Assembly: GCA_013399695.1 (NCBI GenBank)
Contig: VXAU01003996.1
Span: 162,799 to 226,798, forward strand
From: Formicarius rufipectus
Lineage: Eukaryota > Chordata > Aves > Passeriformes > Formicariidae
DNA: 64,000 nucleotides
Direction: 5' to 3'
Shown here: positions 12,454 through 22,265 of the stretch, in pieces
Layout: each line of letters opens with the position of its first letter
Numbering within the stretch: position 1 is the first letter of the stretch
Position numbers and translations under genes: made by a program
Notes under the pieces: generated by a model
Told to the model about the DNA's origin: nothing
Databases searched by the model: none
What the model saw: only the letters and a program-made list of their open reading frames with translations

Positions 12454-13056
12454 GCAGGGAGGAGGGGCAGTTGTGTCCTGGGGAGCATCAGGCAAAGCAT
12501 CCCCAGCCAGGTGAGGGAGGGGGTTGTCCCACTCTGCTCTACACCAGGGCAGCCTCACCTGGAATATTTGTGTGGGGACCACAACGTAGAAAGATATTAA
12601 GGCATTAGAGAGTGTAAAGGAGGGTAATGAAGATGTGAAGGGCCTTAGGGGGAAGTGTGTGAGGAGCAGCTGAGGACACTTGGTGTGTTCAGCTGGAGAA
12701 GAGGAGACTGAGGGGAGACCTCATTGCAGTTACAACTTCCTTGGGAGTGGCAGAGGAGGGGCAGTCACTGATCTCTGTCCTGTGGTGACCAGGGACAGGA
12801 CCAGAGGGAATGGCCTGCAGTTATTTCAGGGGAGATTTAGGTTGGGTATTAGGAACAGGTTCTTCCCCCAGAGAGTGGTTGGGCACTGAACAGGCTCCTC
12901 AGGGCAGTGGTCACAACACCAAGGCTGGCAAAGCTCAAGGATCATTTGGACAATACCCTTGGGCACATGGTGTGACTCTTGGGGATGCTCCTGTGCAGGG
13001 CTGAGGGCTGGACTTGATGATCTTTGTGTGTCCCTTCCAACTCAGCATATTCTGTG
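12454..13056 (+). mobile_element. CR1 LINE 3' fragment nested in the LTR
   Basis: A plus-strand CR1 of the subfamily ending 'cttccaactcagcatattctgtg'. It interrupts the minus-strand LTR: LTR sequence stops at about 12453 in aataatag and resumes at 13057 with aataatgt, a likely short, imperfect target-site duplication. It contains the final part of ORF2 (frame-broken) and the full 3' UTR. The insertion dates this CR1 as younger than the LTR. Confidence 0.92.
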
Positions 13057-13063
13057 AATAATG

Positions 13064-13139
13064 TGAATAGTGTTAATGATAATAATAACAGCAACAGTAG
13101 TAATATTAATAATAATTATTATAATATTAATAATAATAG
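13064..13139. repeat. (AAT)n-rich tract inside the LTR
   Basis: Irregular AAT/ATA repeats that resume the LTR sequence after the CR1 insertion. Copies of this LTR family often carry an AAT-rich stretch at this point. Confidence 0.75.
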
Positions 13140-13172
13140 GAGAGTTAGAAGGGAATAAAAACCAAGATAAAC

Positions 13173-15154
13173 AAGTGATGCTTAATACCACTGATATTCA
13201 TCCATGGACTGATGCCCAGCCAGTCCCTGACCACTGATCAGTGGCTTCCAGCCAAGTTCGCCTGGTTTGCATGCTGGGCATTCTGTTCTATGGTATAGAG
13301 TATTCCTGTGGCCGTTTTGGGCCAGCTGTCCTGTCCATGCTCAATCTCAGCTTCTTGTGCTTGCCCTCACTGGCAGAGCCTGGGAAACTGCAAAGTCCTT
13401 GGCTTAGGGTAAGCACTACATAGCAACAACTAAAACATCAGTGTGTTATCAACATTATTCACATACTAAATCCAAAGCACAGCTGCTCTGAAGAAAATTA
13501 ACTCTATCCCAGCCAACACCAGGGCATTTCATGAACTAATATGACAAGCAGAAATTATTCTTGTGCTTATCCTTACATAATTCATGCCACACTAATGAAG
13601 AAATGTGTTTTAGTTTTTATGCTATTTTAAAATGAGTGAGATTTGAAGAAAAGATATTTGCCACAGAATCTACGGGATGATCCTCTCTACAGAAAACATC
13701 CATGTCCTGAAACCTGTAGAGCATCTGGTGCTGTCTGACACGCCCAAAAGATTCCACCTAGTCCCCAGCCACCCCTCGAGACTGCAGAGCTTCCAGGGCT
13801 TTTGTGCCAACCACTTTGGATATCTGAGGAATTCTCTAATGACCCTAGACAATGAAGTTTCAGCAAAAAAATTGAGCTCTTCAAGCTGCTGTTCCTTCAG
13901 TTGTATTTCCATGGGTACTTCAGCTGCAAAATATAATTACAGCCAATTTAAACTGCCTCTCAGATTGCCAACCAGGTTCCTATCTTGATAACTCTACTGC
14001 AAAAATTAAGATTTGCTCACAGTGAAAAGCACAAGTAACAGTCACTTCAAGCTGATGGAAAGGTAAGCCCCTGAAGTAAATAGAAGCAGGTTGTTTTAAG
14101 CATAGCTACAGACATGCTGCATTTCAGAGTCCCACAGGTTTGGATAGATATATAATCTTTTTTAACCAGCGCTTAAAATGCTCAGCTGAGACAAGCACAA
14201 ATAAAAAAGTAAATTAAAAAAACAAAGTATTAGAGTTTCTTTTGAAATTGAAATAGCACCATACACTTGGCTTTTGACATGGATACTGGGGCCAGGGCCA
14301 TAAAAGGTTTTATTAAACAAACAGAAGTTCTAAGTGCAAGTCTAGCCTCCCTGCCTCCCCTTCTCCCTCACACCAGAAGAAGGAGTTTGAAGAAGCTTTG
14401 GAACTAACATTTAAACTACTGGCTTTCTTGGAAGCCAAAAAAACACTAAATCTTAAGTTATGCCGTGTCAAACTGTGGCACTTTTCAATTGACAGCATTA
14501 CTTCCTTTTGTTCTTAATCAGCTTTCCACCTTGACAGTCTGCTGCTAAATTCCACATGGAATAGACATTGTTCAATTAAAATTTTCTTGTGAGTTCTGGA
14601 TCACAGTAATGTGTTAGTGATTAAAAACATTATTAGCATATTTAGCTGTGCAATTTCCTCTTATTTAAGGATTTCAACATTAATTTAAGTCCGTAACATA
14701 TGTACAAGTCACTTAAACTGTCTGTGCTTTAGTTTTTGAGTTGTAACATTGGGAATAAAGTGCTTAGCTACCAGCATATACACATTAAATTTGTCAGCTG
14801 CTCAAATACCAAGATAATGGAAGTTGTATATGTGACTAAGAGATGGTGATCAACCTTCAGTGCACACAGACATTGCTGGAGCTTTCATCAGTAAGCCCTC
14901 CTCCTCCTCTGTAACATTACATGTACCTGTGTGCATACTCACATGTCAATTGACAGCTACAAATCAGAAGTTAACTTCTTAAAAGGCAAAATGATAAGCA
15001 TTTACATTTCTTATGCAAATGGAGATAGTCATGGGAATAGTATTACTTTTAAATCCCACAGAGTCCAAGAGACACTATATGCAGTTTTTTGTATGCCAAG
15101 TCAGTTAACAATATACTATGTTTTGAAACATAGTGGTCCTAGACTTTATAGTAA
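13173..15154 (+). repeat. First copy of a 1,982-bp exact direct duplication
   Basis: This block is repeated at 15156-17137 with a constant offset of 1,983 and no difference in any stretch I compared. It begins in the middle of the LTR and ends just before the single N at 15155. It contains the distal LTR part (to 13526) and about 1.6 kb of unique AT-rich sequence with no recognisable gene. The layout is that of two contig ends overlapping without being merged. Confidence 0.97.
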
Positions 15155-15155
15155 N
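15155..15155. other. Assembly gap placeholder (single N)
   Basis: One N exactly at the junction of the two identical 1,982-bp blocks. Confidence 0.97.
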
Positions 15156-15509
15156 AAGTGATGCTTAATACCACTGATATTCATCCATGGACTGATGCCC
15201 AGCCAGTCCCTGACCACTGATCAGTGGCTTCCAGCCAAGTTCGCCTGGTTTGCATGCTGGGCATTCTGTTCTATGGTATAGAGTATTCCTGTGGCCGTTT
15301 TGGGCCAGCTGTCCTGTCCATGCTCAATCTCAGCTTCTTGTGCTTGCCCTCACTGGCAGAGCCTGGGAAACTGCAAAGTCCTTGGCTTAGGGTAAGCACT
15401 ACATAGCAACAACTAAAACATCAGTGTGTTATCAACATTATTCACATACTAAATCCAAAGCACAGCTGCTCTGAAGAAAATTAACTCTATCCCAGCCAAC
15501 ACCAGGGCA
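15156..15509 (-). mobile_element. Duplicated LTR portion (probable artefact)
   Basis: This is the second copy of the LTR portion 13173-13526. It starts abruptly at the N and lacks the rest of the LTR. It should not be read as the partner LTR of a provirus. Confidence 0.8.
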
Positions 15510-17137
15510 TTTCATGAACTAATATGACAAGCAGAAATTATTCTTGTGCTTATCCTTACATAATTCATGCCACACTAATGAAGAAATGTGTTTTAGTTTT
15601 TATGCTATTTTAAAATGAGTGAGATTTGAAGAAAAGATATTTGCCACAGAATCTACGGGATGATCCTCTCTACAGAAAACATCCATGTCCTGAAACCTGT
15701 AGAGCATCTGGTGCTGTCTGACACGCCCAAAAGATTCCACCTAGTCCCCAGCCACCCCTCGAGACTGCAGAGCTTCCAGGGCTTTTGTGCCAACCACTTT
15801 GGATATCTGAGGAATTCTCTAATGACCCTAGACAATGAAGTTTCAGCAAAAAAATTGAGCTCTTCAAGCTGCTGTTCCTTCAGTTGTATTTCCATGGGTA
15901 CTTCAGCTGCAAAATATAATTACAGCCAATTTAAACTGCCTCTCAGATTGCCAACCAGGTTCCTATCTTGATAACTCTACTGCAAAAATTAAGATTTGCT
16001 CACAGTGAAAAGCACAAGTAACAGTCACTTCAAGCTGATGGAAAGGTAAGCCCCTGAAGTAAATAGAAGCAGGTTGTTTTAAGCATAGCTACAGACATGC
16101 TGCATTTCAGAGTCCCACAGGTTTGGATAGATATATAATCTTTTTTAACCAGCGCTTAAAATGCTCAGCTGAGACAAGCACAAATAAAAAAGTAAATTAA
16201 AAAAACAAAGTATTAGAGTTTCTTTTGAAATTGAAATAGCACCATACACTTGGCTTTTGACATGGATACTGGGGCCAGGGCCATAAAAGGTTTTATTAAA
16301 CAAACAGAAGTTCTAAGTGCAAGTCTAGCCTCCCTGCCTCCCCTTCTCCCTCACACCAGAAGAAGGAGTTTGAAGAAGCTTTGGAACTAACATTTAAACT
16401 ACTGGCTTTCTTGGAAGCCAAAAAAACACTAAATCTTAAGTTATGCCGTGTCAAACTGTGGCACTTTTCAATTGACAGCATTACTTCCTTTTGTTCTTAA
16501 TCAGCTTTCCACCTTGACAGTCTGCTGCTAAATTCCACATGGAATAGACATTGTTCAATTAAAATTTTCTTGTGAGTTCTGGATCACAGTAATGTGTTAG
16601 TGATTAAAAACATTATTAGCATATTTAGCTGTGCAATTTCCTCTTATTTAAGGATTTCAACATTAATTTAAGTCCGTAACATATGTACAAGTCACTTAAA
16701 CTGTCTGTGCTTTAGTTTTTGAGTTGTAACATTGGGAATAAAGTGCTTAGCTACCAGCATATACACATTAAATTTGTCAGCTGCTCAAATACCAAGATAA
16801 TGGAAGTTGTATATGTGACTAAGAGATGGTGATCAACCTTCAGTGCACACAGACATTGCTGGAGCTTTCATCAGTAAGCCCTCCTCCTCCTCTGTAACAT
16901 TACATGTACCTGTGTGCATACTCACATGTCAATTGACAGCTACAAATCAGAAGTTAACTTCTTAAAAGGCAAAATGATAAGCATTTACATTTCTTATGCA
17001 AATGGAGATAGTCATGGGAATAGTATTACTTTTAAATCCCACAGAGTCCAAGAGACACTATATGCAGTTTTTTGTATGCCAAGTCAGTTAACAATATACT
17101 ATGTTTTGAAACATAGTGGTCCTAGACTTTATAGTAA
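15156..17137 (+). repeat. Second copy of the 1,982-bp exact duplication
   Basis: Identical to 13173-15154 as far as I compared, including lengths of A runs. The sequence then continues into new DNA at 17138. It is most likely the start of the next contig, so true unique sequence here is about 2 kb shorter than the window suggests. Confidence 0.97.
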
Positions 17138-19864
17138 AGAGTAAAGAATGATGTGTTCTAAAATACAGTGAGTTATTAAAATGACACTTTTCCTGCCTGC
17201 TTTGGTGGCAAAGTTGAAAAGTCTTTATCTGTGAATTAAAAAAAAAAATAAAAAAAATAATCATGGCAGTTGATAAAAATGCCTCTGAAGCATCTGAATT
17301 GTTCACCCATTTATTTCAAGTTAAAGTTGGGATGGTACAATTTTGGAGCAATCATGGTGAGTCTGCACTTAAAATATGCTTTTTGTCATACAGCATTTAG
17401 TAAAAGTGCAATATGATTAAGGTGTAATTTCAGCCAGCAAAAATTTGCTTAGACATCCAACCATGTAGAACATCCCACGTTCATACTTCAGGTAGTTAGA
17501 AAAACAAATCCTAACTACTTTAGCAGATTGCAAATTGGATAACACAGATTCAAGAAAGCATTGATCATTTTTACTTGACTACCCCTCCCCAGTGCCACCA
17601 ACTTTTTTTGCATTGCTAATATGTTTCACTATTTTTACTTGAAAATTAAATACAATGAATAAGCCACTTTTACTGTGGAAATAAAATTAGTCATGTGTAT
17701 GTAAAAGCTGTTGGAATTGATTTTTGATAGCAATAGTCAGTGCCATGGAGTCAGAGCAACAAGAAATTAAAAATATATTGTTATTTGGTGTAATATGGTA
17801 ACACATAGAACTAGGAAAAAGAGATCAAAGGCTTGATAGATATGAATCTGTGTTAATTTCAGCAATAATTCAGTTGTGTAATGAAATAAAGTACAGAAGT
17901 GGAGCGAAGAAAGTTTCAAAAAAGTGTTAAAATAAAGCAGTTTTCCAAAAGTAAAAATCTTGACAGGTTTTTAACCCTACCTTTTTGACTATTGACTCAA
18001 ATTTGAGGCTTTCATTTTTGAAAATGTAGCAACATTTAAGAAGGAGGAATCAGAAGGGTAGGAAAAAACTTTCAAATCTGCTAATGAAATCTCACATTGG
18101 GTCAAATAAAATGTCATGGGCTAAAATAAAATGTGAGAACTTTGTCTTTTTCAATCTACCCCAAGTCCTGGATTTAACATAAAATAAAATAAAATGATTT
18201 GGTCAAATACCAGACAACAGCCTACCTCCTCTTCTGTACCTTTCTTCATCCAATCTCCAGGCTGACAACCACTTCAAGTGATATTTAGATAATCTATGAT
18301 GGAGTTACTGCTTTTTGTTTGCTTGTTTGTTTCTTTAGGGGTTTTGTTTGCTTGTTTGCTTGCTTTTCTTTGTTGTGCTTTTTTTCTGTGTTTTGTTTTA
18401 AACCAAGAATCAGTAGTCTTCACAGCGGACTTTGGTCAACAAAGCATGTGTGTCTTTGTTAGCAATTCTCTTTTGGGGTAGAATATTTGTTTTGGGAACT
18501 TAAACATGAAAAAAAAATGATCACTGACAATCTCAAGCACAGCACACCTGGGGTTTCAAACACCAAGTGAGACTTTATCTCTGCCTGTCTCTCAACTTTA
18601 TAAGAAAAAGGAAGAGAGGGGATGACCATGGGCTACCAGTGTCAGACCAGTGGATTATTGTGAGGTTTGGCTCCTTTGTGGACAGCCAGGACAGAGCATC
18701 TGGTGAAAGAGAAATGGGTGTGAAGAACATCCTGGCTGATGTAACTTATTTATTCTGCCACCAGTAGTCCTTGAACAGACCTGGTCACAAACGGCCTTTC
18801 AGGAATCTCAGACTAAGTTCATGCACTCCAAGATGCAAAATGTAATATTGAGATCAAAGAGGGACAAAAAGTTCTGGTGTTTTCTACAAGTATACACAAG
18901 CATTCTCTGTTGTAGCCTCTTGAATGTTTCAGGAACGTGCATGACAATACACACCTGAGGGCTCCTTTCATAGTACCAACATGGTAGATGATGAATCATT
19001 AAGCAAAAATGTCAAAGAAAAGAGGAATAAATGTTTCCATGAATTTTAATATATTATTTGTGGAAAATGGAAAAGAAGTTTGCAACAGCAAGAATTGTGA
19101 GAATAGTGAAAATAGGAAGGCACTTTCTATCATGATCTAAAAAAACCTAATTGCTCTTAAAGTGTTATTTAGAGAGAGATGGTTTGGTAAAAAATAGTTT
19201 TGTGACCATGAAATGTATTTCATCTCCTAACTATGGATTTCTTTGACTCACAACAATGTCCATACATACTTTATTGTAGAGTTCAATTTACTAGGCCCTT
19301 CACCATCCTTGTAGGCCTCTTTGCATGCTTCCTAAACTGATAAATGATTAGGTATTAAATACAGGATTAGGTGTTGTAAAGTAGATTGTGAGACTCAGCT
19401 AGAGTACTGTAGTTAAAACAGCTGTTATGAAGGAAAAAACCAGCATGAATAAAGAAGAGGTTGCAGACAAAGAAGTGGTGAGGGAGGAGGCTCTGCAGGG
19501 GCAGTCACCTGCAGGATTACTGTGTCTACAGACAAAAGATTTGAGGTATGTGAAGGATCAAACTGGAGTGTCATCAGTTCAGCTTAACCCTAGAAGGTGG
19601 TTCATAATAAGCATGGCAAATTTTGCCTTTTTATAGGATGGTGTTTAGGCACTTAGATAACAGTTTCTATTCTTATTATCATCAATAAATGGACTTACTG
19701 CTTTTCCTCCAACTTTCCCTTAGTGACTTGCAAACTTTCAAGTGCTGCTTGGACTTTGGCTAATCGTCTTGTGTTTAGAGCAGTTAGATGACTCCCTGAG
19801 TCTAAATCTCCAGCTCTTCACCTATCTTCCTGCTTTAGCCACATCTTCAAACTACCATTCTTAT
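17138..19864. other. Unique AT-rich DNA, no gene recognised
   Basis: No gene or known transposon is visible. It contains A-rich runs near 17.24 kb and a T/G-rich tract of TTTGCTTG-like units at about 18.31-18.42 kb. Confidence 0.55.
18310..18405. repeat. T/G-rich (TTTGCTTG)-like tract
   Basis: Imperfect TTTG and CTTG units mixed with T runs. It gives a leucine/phenylalanine/cysteine-rich open frame, which is a composition artefact. Confidence 0.7.
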
Positions 19865-19873
19865 AGCCAAAGC
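19865..19873. repeat. Target-site duplication of SINE A, distal copy
   Basis: AGCCAAAGC, repeated exactly at 20106-20114 on the other side of the SINE. Confidence 0.85.
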
Positions 19874-20105
19874 ACTTGTTGTTGGCTAGACTTCACGAAT
19901 GAAGATTTTTGGGATAAACCTGAGCAATGGTGAGGTACAGTGTGCGCGGAACTGGCCCCACCCCCTTTACTCCTGAGGTTCATTTTGCCACAGCCGAGCA
20001 CGCTGGGACGGTGACAGCCAGTTCCTCCAGGATTTGAACCGGCGTCCTCAGAGGAGGAGCCGGCTCCACAGGCGGTGACTTATACCACTCGGCCAATGCC
20101 CCACC
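19874..20105 (-). mobile_element. SINE A: Leu/Ser-type tRNA head, RTE-like tail
   Basis: A ~230-bp SINE on the minus strand, bounded by an exact 9-bp target-site duplication (AGCCAAAGC). Its head starts at 20102 as GGGGCATTGGCCGAGTGG and resembles a class II tRNA (Leu or Ser type): the A box TGGCCGAGTGG lies at 20095-20085 and the B box GGTTCAAATCC at 20040-20030, with the wider spacing expected of a long variable arm. These are internal RNA polymerase III promoter elements. The remaining ~130 bp is homologous to the tail of SINE B at 21.8 kb, including the shared TGAACCTCAGGAGTAAAGG and GGGGCCAGTTC blocks. It ends in a CTTCA/TGAAG hairpin, CTAGCC and a short AAC-rich tail. No CR1 tail is present. 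Confidence 0.85.
20030..20095 (-). promoter_or_regulatory. Pol III A and B boxes of SINE A
   Basis: A box at 20095-20085 and B box at 20040-20030, both close to consensus. The B box is intact enough for possible TFIIIC binding. Confidence 0.65.
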
Positions 20106-20114
20106 AGCCAAAGC
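20106..20114. repeat. Target-site duplication of SINE A, proximal copy
   Basis: AGCCAAAGC, exact match to 19865-19873. Confidence 0.85.
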
Positions 20115-21821
20115 TCTACTTTGTAAAAATTTGGCAGCAGAGAGTGGGGGGAATTGTTTTTCCTGGTTAGCCAGGCTACTGTGAAGGGTGAAAAACACTG
20201 TCTCCTCCTGTTGGCTCCTCTTTCACATAAGCACGGCTGTCAGAGCAAGCTTTCACATCAGTGCAATGACCACAACTGTTAAGCTTATTTATATTTTCTC
20301 TCAAGTTTTCTAATTTGGTCAGTGAACTTAAAATAAAAAAAAATAAATACTAATCTTTATTCTATAACAGCCTCTAGTTCTCTTTTAGTTCAAATGGCAA
20401 AGGTCTTCATTTTGAAGAAATGTTCTGTTTTAACAGAACTGGACTTCTAGCTACCCTCTTTGCTGTACCTCTGTTATCTGGCTGATGCCAAAGATGTCTG
20501 AACCCATGGATGGAGTACAGGGAATGAGATACATCGTGGTGCCAGATTTCTGGGGTGAGACCCGCATGAGCCCAGGTAGTCACAGCAGCACTGCTCAGAG
20601 CATGACATGGTCTGTCCTGGAAGACTGCATAGGTCTTCGTGAATATGCTCAGGCATTAACACTGCACACCTCTTATAAGGATAAAATCACCCATGTGCAC
20701 CGTTGTCAAGCAAAAACTTGTAGTGTTAGAAAATTAGGGCTATGAGTGGATGTGAAAGATTACCTGACACTTGGATGCAGTGGAGCAAAGGCCAGACACC
20801 TCAGACACCTTTGATGTTTGAGTGTCTGCGAAACGAACTTAATTTATTTGACAATAGTGAGATGCTTGTGTTTGTCTCAATGCCCTAAAGCATGAGTGAT
20901 TCACCAAGAGGGCTGTGCCAGGCTGCTATCTATCCTTGTGGGGATTCCCTCCTCCAACAATTCTTCCATGAGGTTTCAGCTTTTTTAGTCAAATTAACAA
21001 AATTCATGCCACAATTAGCCAGTTTATCATGCTCTGGTGGAAACATTTCTAGGAGCTTTCGGTGCCTGGGGTATTTTACTGGTGGACTATCTATATTCCC
21101 AGCTGACAGCAACTGTTGTGTCCAAAGCAATTGCTATATTTCTTTCTTTCACATGATAGAAGGCTAGTGTGCAGGCAAGGGAGTGGTATCCATTTTAAAA
21201 GCCTTTTGCATGTTTAAAAACAATGACATGAAGGATTTCACAGTGTGACTCCACTGCCCCAACTGTACATGCTGAAACTGTTAAATGTTTATATTGTTTA
21301 TACAGTTTTTATTGGCAGCATCCAAATGAATCATCAAAAGCCACTGACATGCAAAAAAAAATGAGTCGACAGACATTAAAAGAGAAGAATGAAAAAGGGG
21401 AACTGTTAACAAAAATCACCATACAGTTTTGCAAATTGGAGAGATTCCTCCAGCAGCTCTAATGAAATTTCATTAATAGTAACAAGGGCTACATAACTAG
21501 CTATTATATCTTGTTCAAAGTTACTGGGCATTTGTTTTAATGACTGGATGTGGTAGGAGAAATTGGGGGAGGAAACCAGATCAGGAATATGAGTTCCCCT
21601 AGTGAATTTCTCTGTTGCTTAATTTGTACACTATGGGCAATGCCCATAGTGTGCTAACTGTAATTTTGTTACTATGTCTAGCTCAGTAAAATCTGATTTC
21701 ATATGAAATAATTATGGACAGTGTTGCATTACAGGAAAGGTATTGTAGTCTCATTTTTCAATATGAAGTCTAGAAGCTAGCAAATTTCTGACAATTTTTA
21801 GCAACATTTCAGCTATTGAGT
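20115..21821. other. Unique DNA between the two SINEs
   Basis: No gene recognised. It contains a near-perfect palindrome at 21628-21652 (listed separately) and several chance open frames at about 20.5-21.2 kb. Confidence 0.55.
21628..21652. repeat. 12-bp-arm palindrome with 1-nt centre
   Basis: Arms ACACTATGGGCA and TGCCCATAGTGT are perfect reverse complements around a single A. Symmetry of this length is not expected by chance at a given site and could be a dimeric protein-binding site or a cruciform-prone element. No neighbouring gene explains it. Confidence 0.9.
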
Positions 21822-21834
21822 ATGGACAGCATGG
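21822..21834. repeat. Target-site duplication of SINE B, left copy
   Basis: ATGGACAGCATGG, matched at 22253-22265 with two G/A differences. Confidence 0.75.
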
Positions 21835-21837
21835 CCA

Positions 21838-21908
21838 GCATTGGTGGTTCAGTGATAGAATTCTCGCCTGCCACACGGGAGGCCCGGATTTGATTCCCAG
21901 CCAATGCA
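21838..21908 (+). pseudogene. tRNA-Gly(GCC)-derived SINE head
   Basis: The sequence spans 71 nt, the length of vertebrate tRNA-Gly(GCC), with a perfect 7-bp acceptor stem (GCATTGG with CCAATGC) and discriminator A. The anticodon loop CTGCCAC carries GCC. The A box TGGTTCAGTGA lies at 21845-21855 and the B box GATTTGATTCC at 21887-21897. Substitutions break one anticodon-stem pair and two T-stem pairs, so a working tRNA is unlikely. Its direct continuation into the SINE body marks it as the SINE promoter rather than a stand-alone tRNA gene. Confidence 0.88.
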
Positions 21909-22218
21909 ACACTCGCCTCGGGCAGGATGGGCTCGTCAGCCGCCCAGCAACCATCCTAGGAGAAGGACAACTGACTCCAAACCTGGACAGATGGAGCTCG
22001 CTTAGCCTTGTCAGGCCATCCATCTAAGAGAAGGATACTCTAACCAAACCTACATCCTGAAGACCTCGCTGTCACCATCCAAGCTTGCTAGGCCCCGGCA
22101 GATGAACCTCAGGAGTAAAGGGTGGGGCCAGTTCTGCTCATGTTGTGCCTCACTTAAAAAATCCACTGCGCAGGCTTGAGGGATTCACCCACTTTGCGTG
22201 GGTAAAAACCCTCCCAAA

Positions 22219-22234
22219 TCTTCGTTCACGAAGA
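22219..22234 (+). other. 3' hairpin of the SINE tail
   Basis: TCTTCG-TTCA-CGAAGA forms a perfect 6-bp stem with a 4-nt loop just before the terminal CTAGCC and tail repeats. The equivalent site in SINE A is CTTCA-TTCG-TGAAG. Such terminal structures in LINE/SINE pairs are candidates for recognition by the partner reverse transcriptase. Confidence 0.7.
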
Positions 22235-22252
22235 CTAGCCATGAATGAATGA

Positions 22253-22265
22253 ATGGACAACATAG
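22253..22265. repeat. Target-site duplication of SINE B, right copy
   Basis: ATGGACAACATAG, matching 21822-21834 with two differences. It directly follows the ATGA tail. Confidence 0.75.

Larger units (their letters stand above)
12303..13526 (-). mobile_element. Avian ERV solo LTR, split by a CR1 insertion
   Basis: A long terminal repeat of an endogenous retrovirus on the minus strand, about 620 bp once the inserted CR1 is removed. On the plus strand it begins TGGTTTAACCCCAGC and ends ...CCCAGCCAACACCAGGGCA, giving TG...CA termini. I recognise both ends, and the gttgagataagaacagttt block, from a common avian LTR family. Read in the element's own direction, the segment before that block holds an ATTAAA polyadenylation signal (plus-strand 12419-12424), which sets the orientation. 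No internal gag/pol/env, primer-binding site or partner LTR is visible, so it is a solo LTR. I could not see a clean target-site duplication. Confidence 0.8.
21835..22252 (+). mobile_element. SINE B: tRNA-Gly(GCC) head, RTE-like tail
   Basis: A ~415-bp SINE on the plus strand. The first 71 nt (21838-21908) are a tRNA-Gly(GCC)-like head. A ~310-bp body and tail follow, and its distal part is homologous to the tail of SINE A. Shared blocks include CTGTCACC, TGAACCTCAGGAGTAAAGG, GGGGCCAGTTC and a terminal hairpin followed by CTAGCC. It ends in ATGA units. A 13-bp target-site duplication with two differences flanks it. The tail is unlike CR1. I infer mobilisation by an RTE-clade LINE, possibly AviRTE, because RTE-linked avian SINEs have short tetranucleotide tails; that identification needs a database comparison. 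Confidence 0.88.

Noticed and set aside
13241..13423. A 60-codon open frame repeated exactly at 15224-15406, looking like a duplicated small gene
   Set aside because: It lies inside the ERV LTR (non-coding, opposite strand) and the repeat is the 2-kb false duplication.
13677..13988. A 103-codon open frame present twice (also 15660-15971)
   Set aside because: Duplicate of the same unique DNA; no known domain, no splice or codon evidence, and overlapping frames on the other strand are equally long.
21838..21908. Functional tRNA-Gly gene
   Set aside because: Although the acceptor stem is perfect, stem mismatches and direct fusion to the SINE body, with target-site duplications around the whole unit, make it a SINE head.
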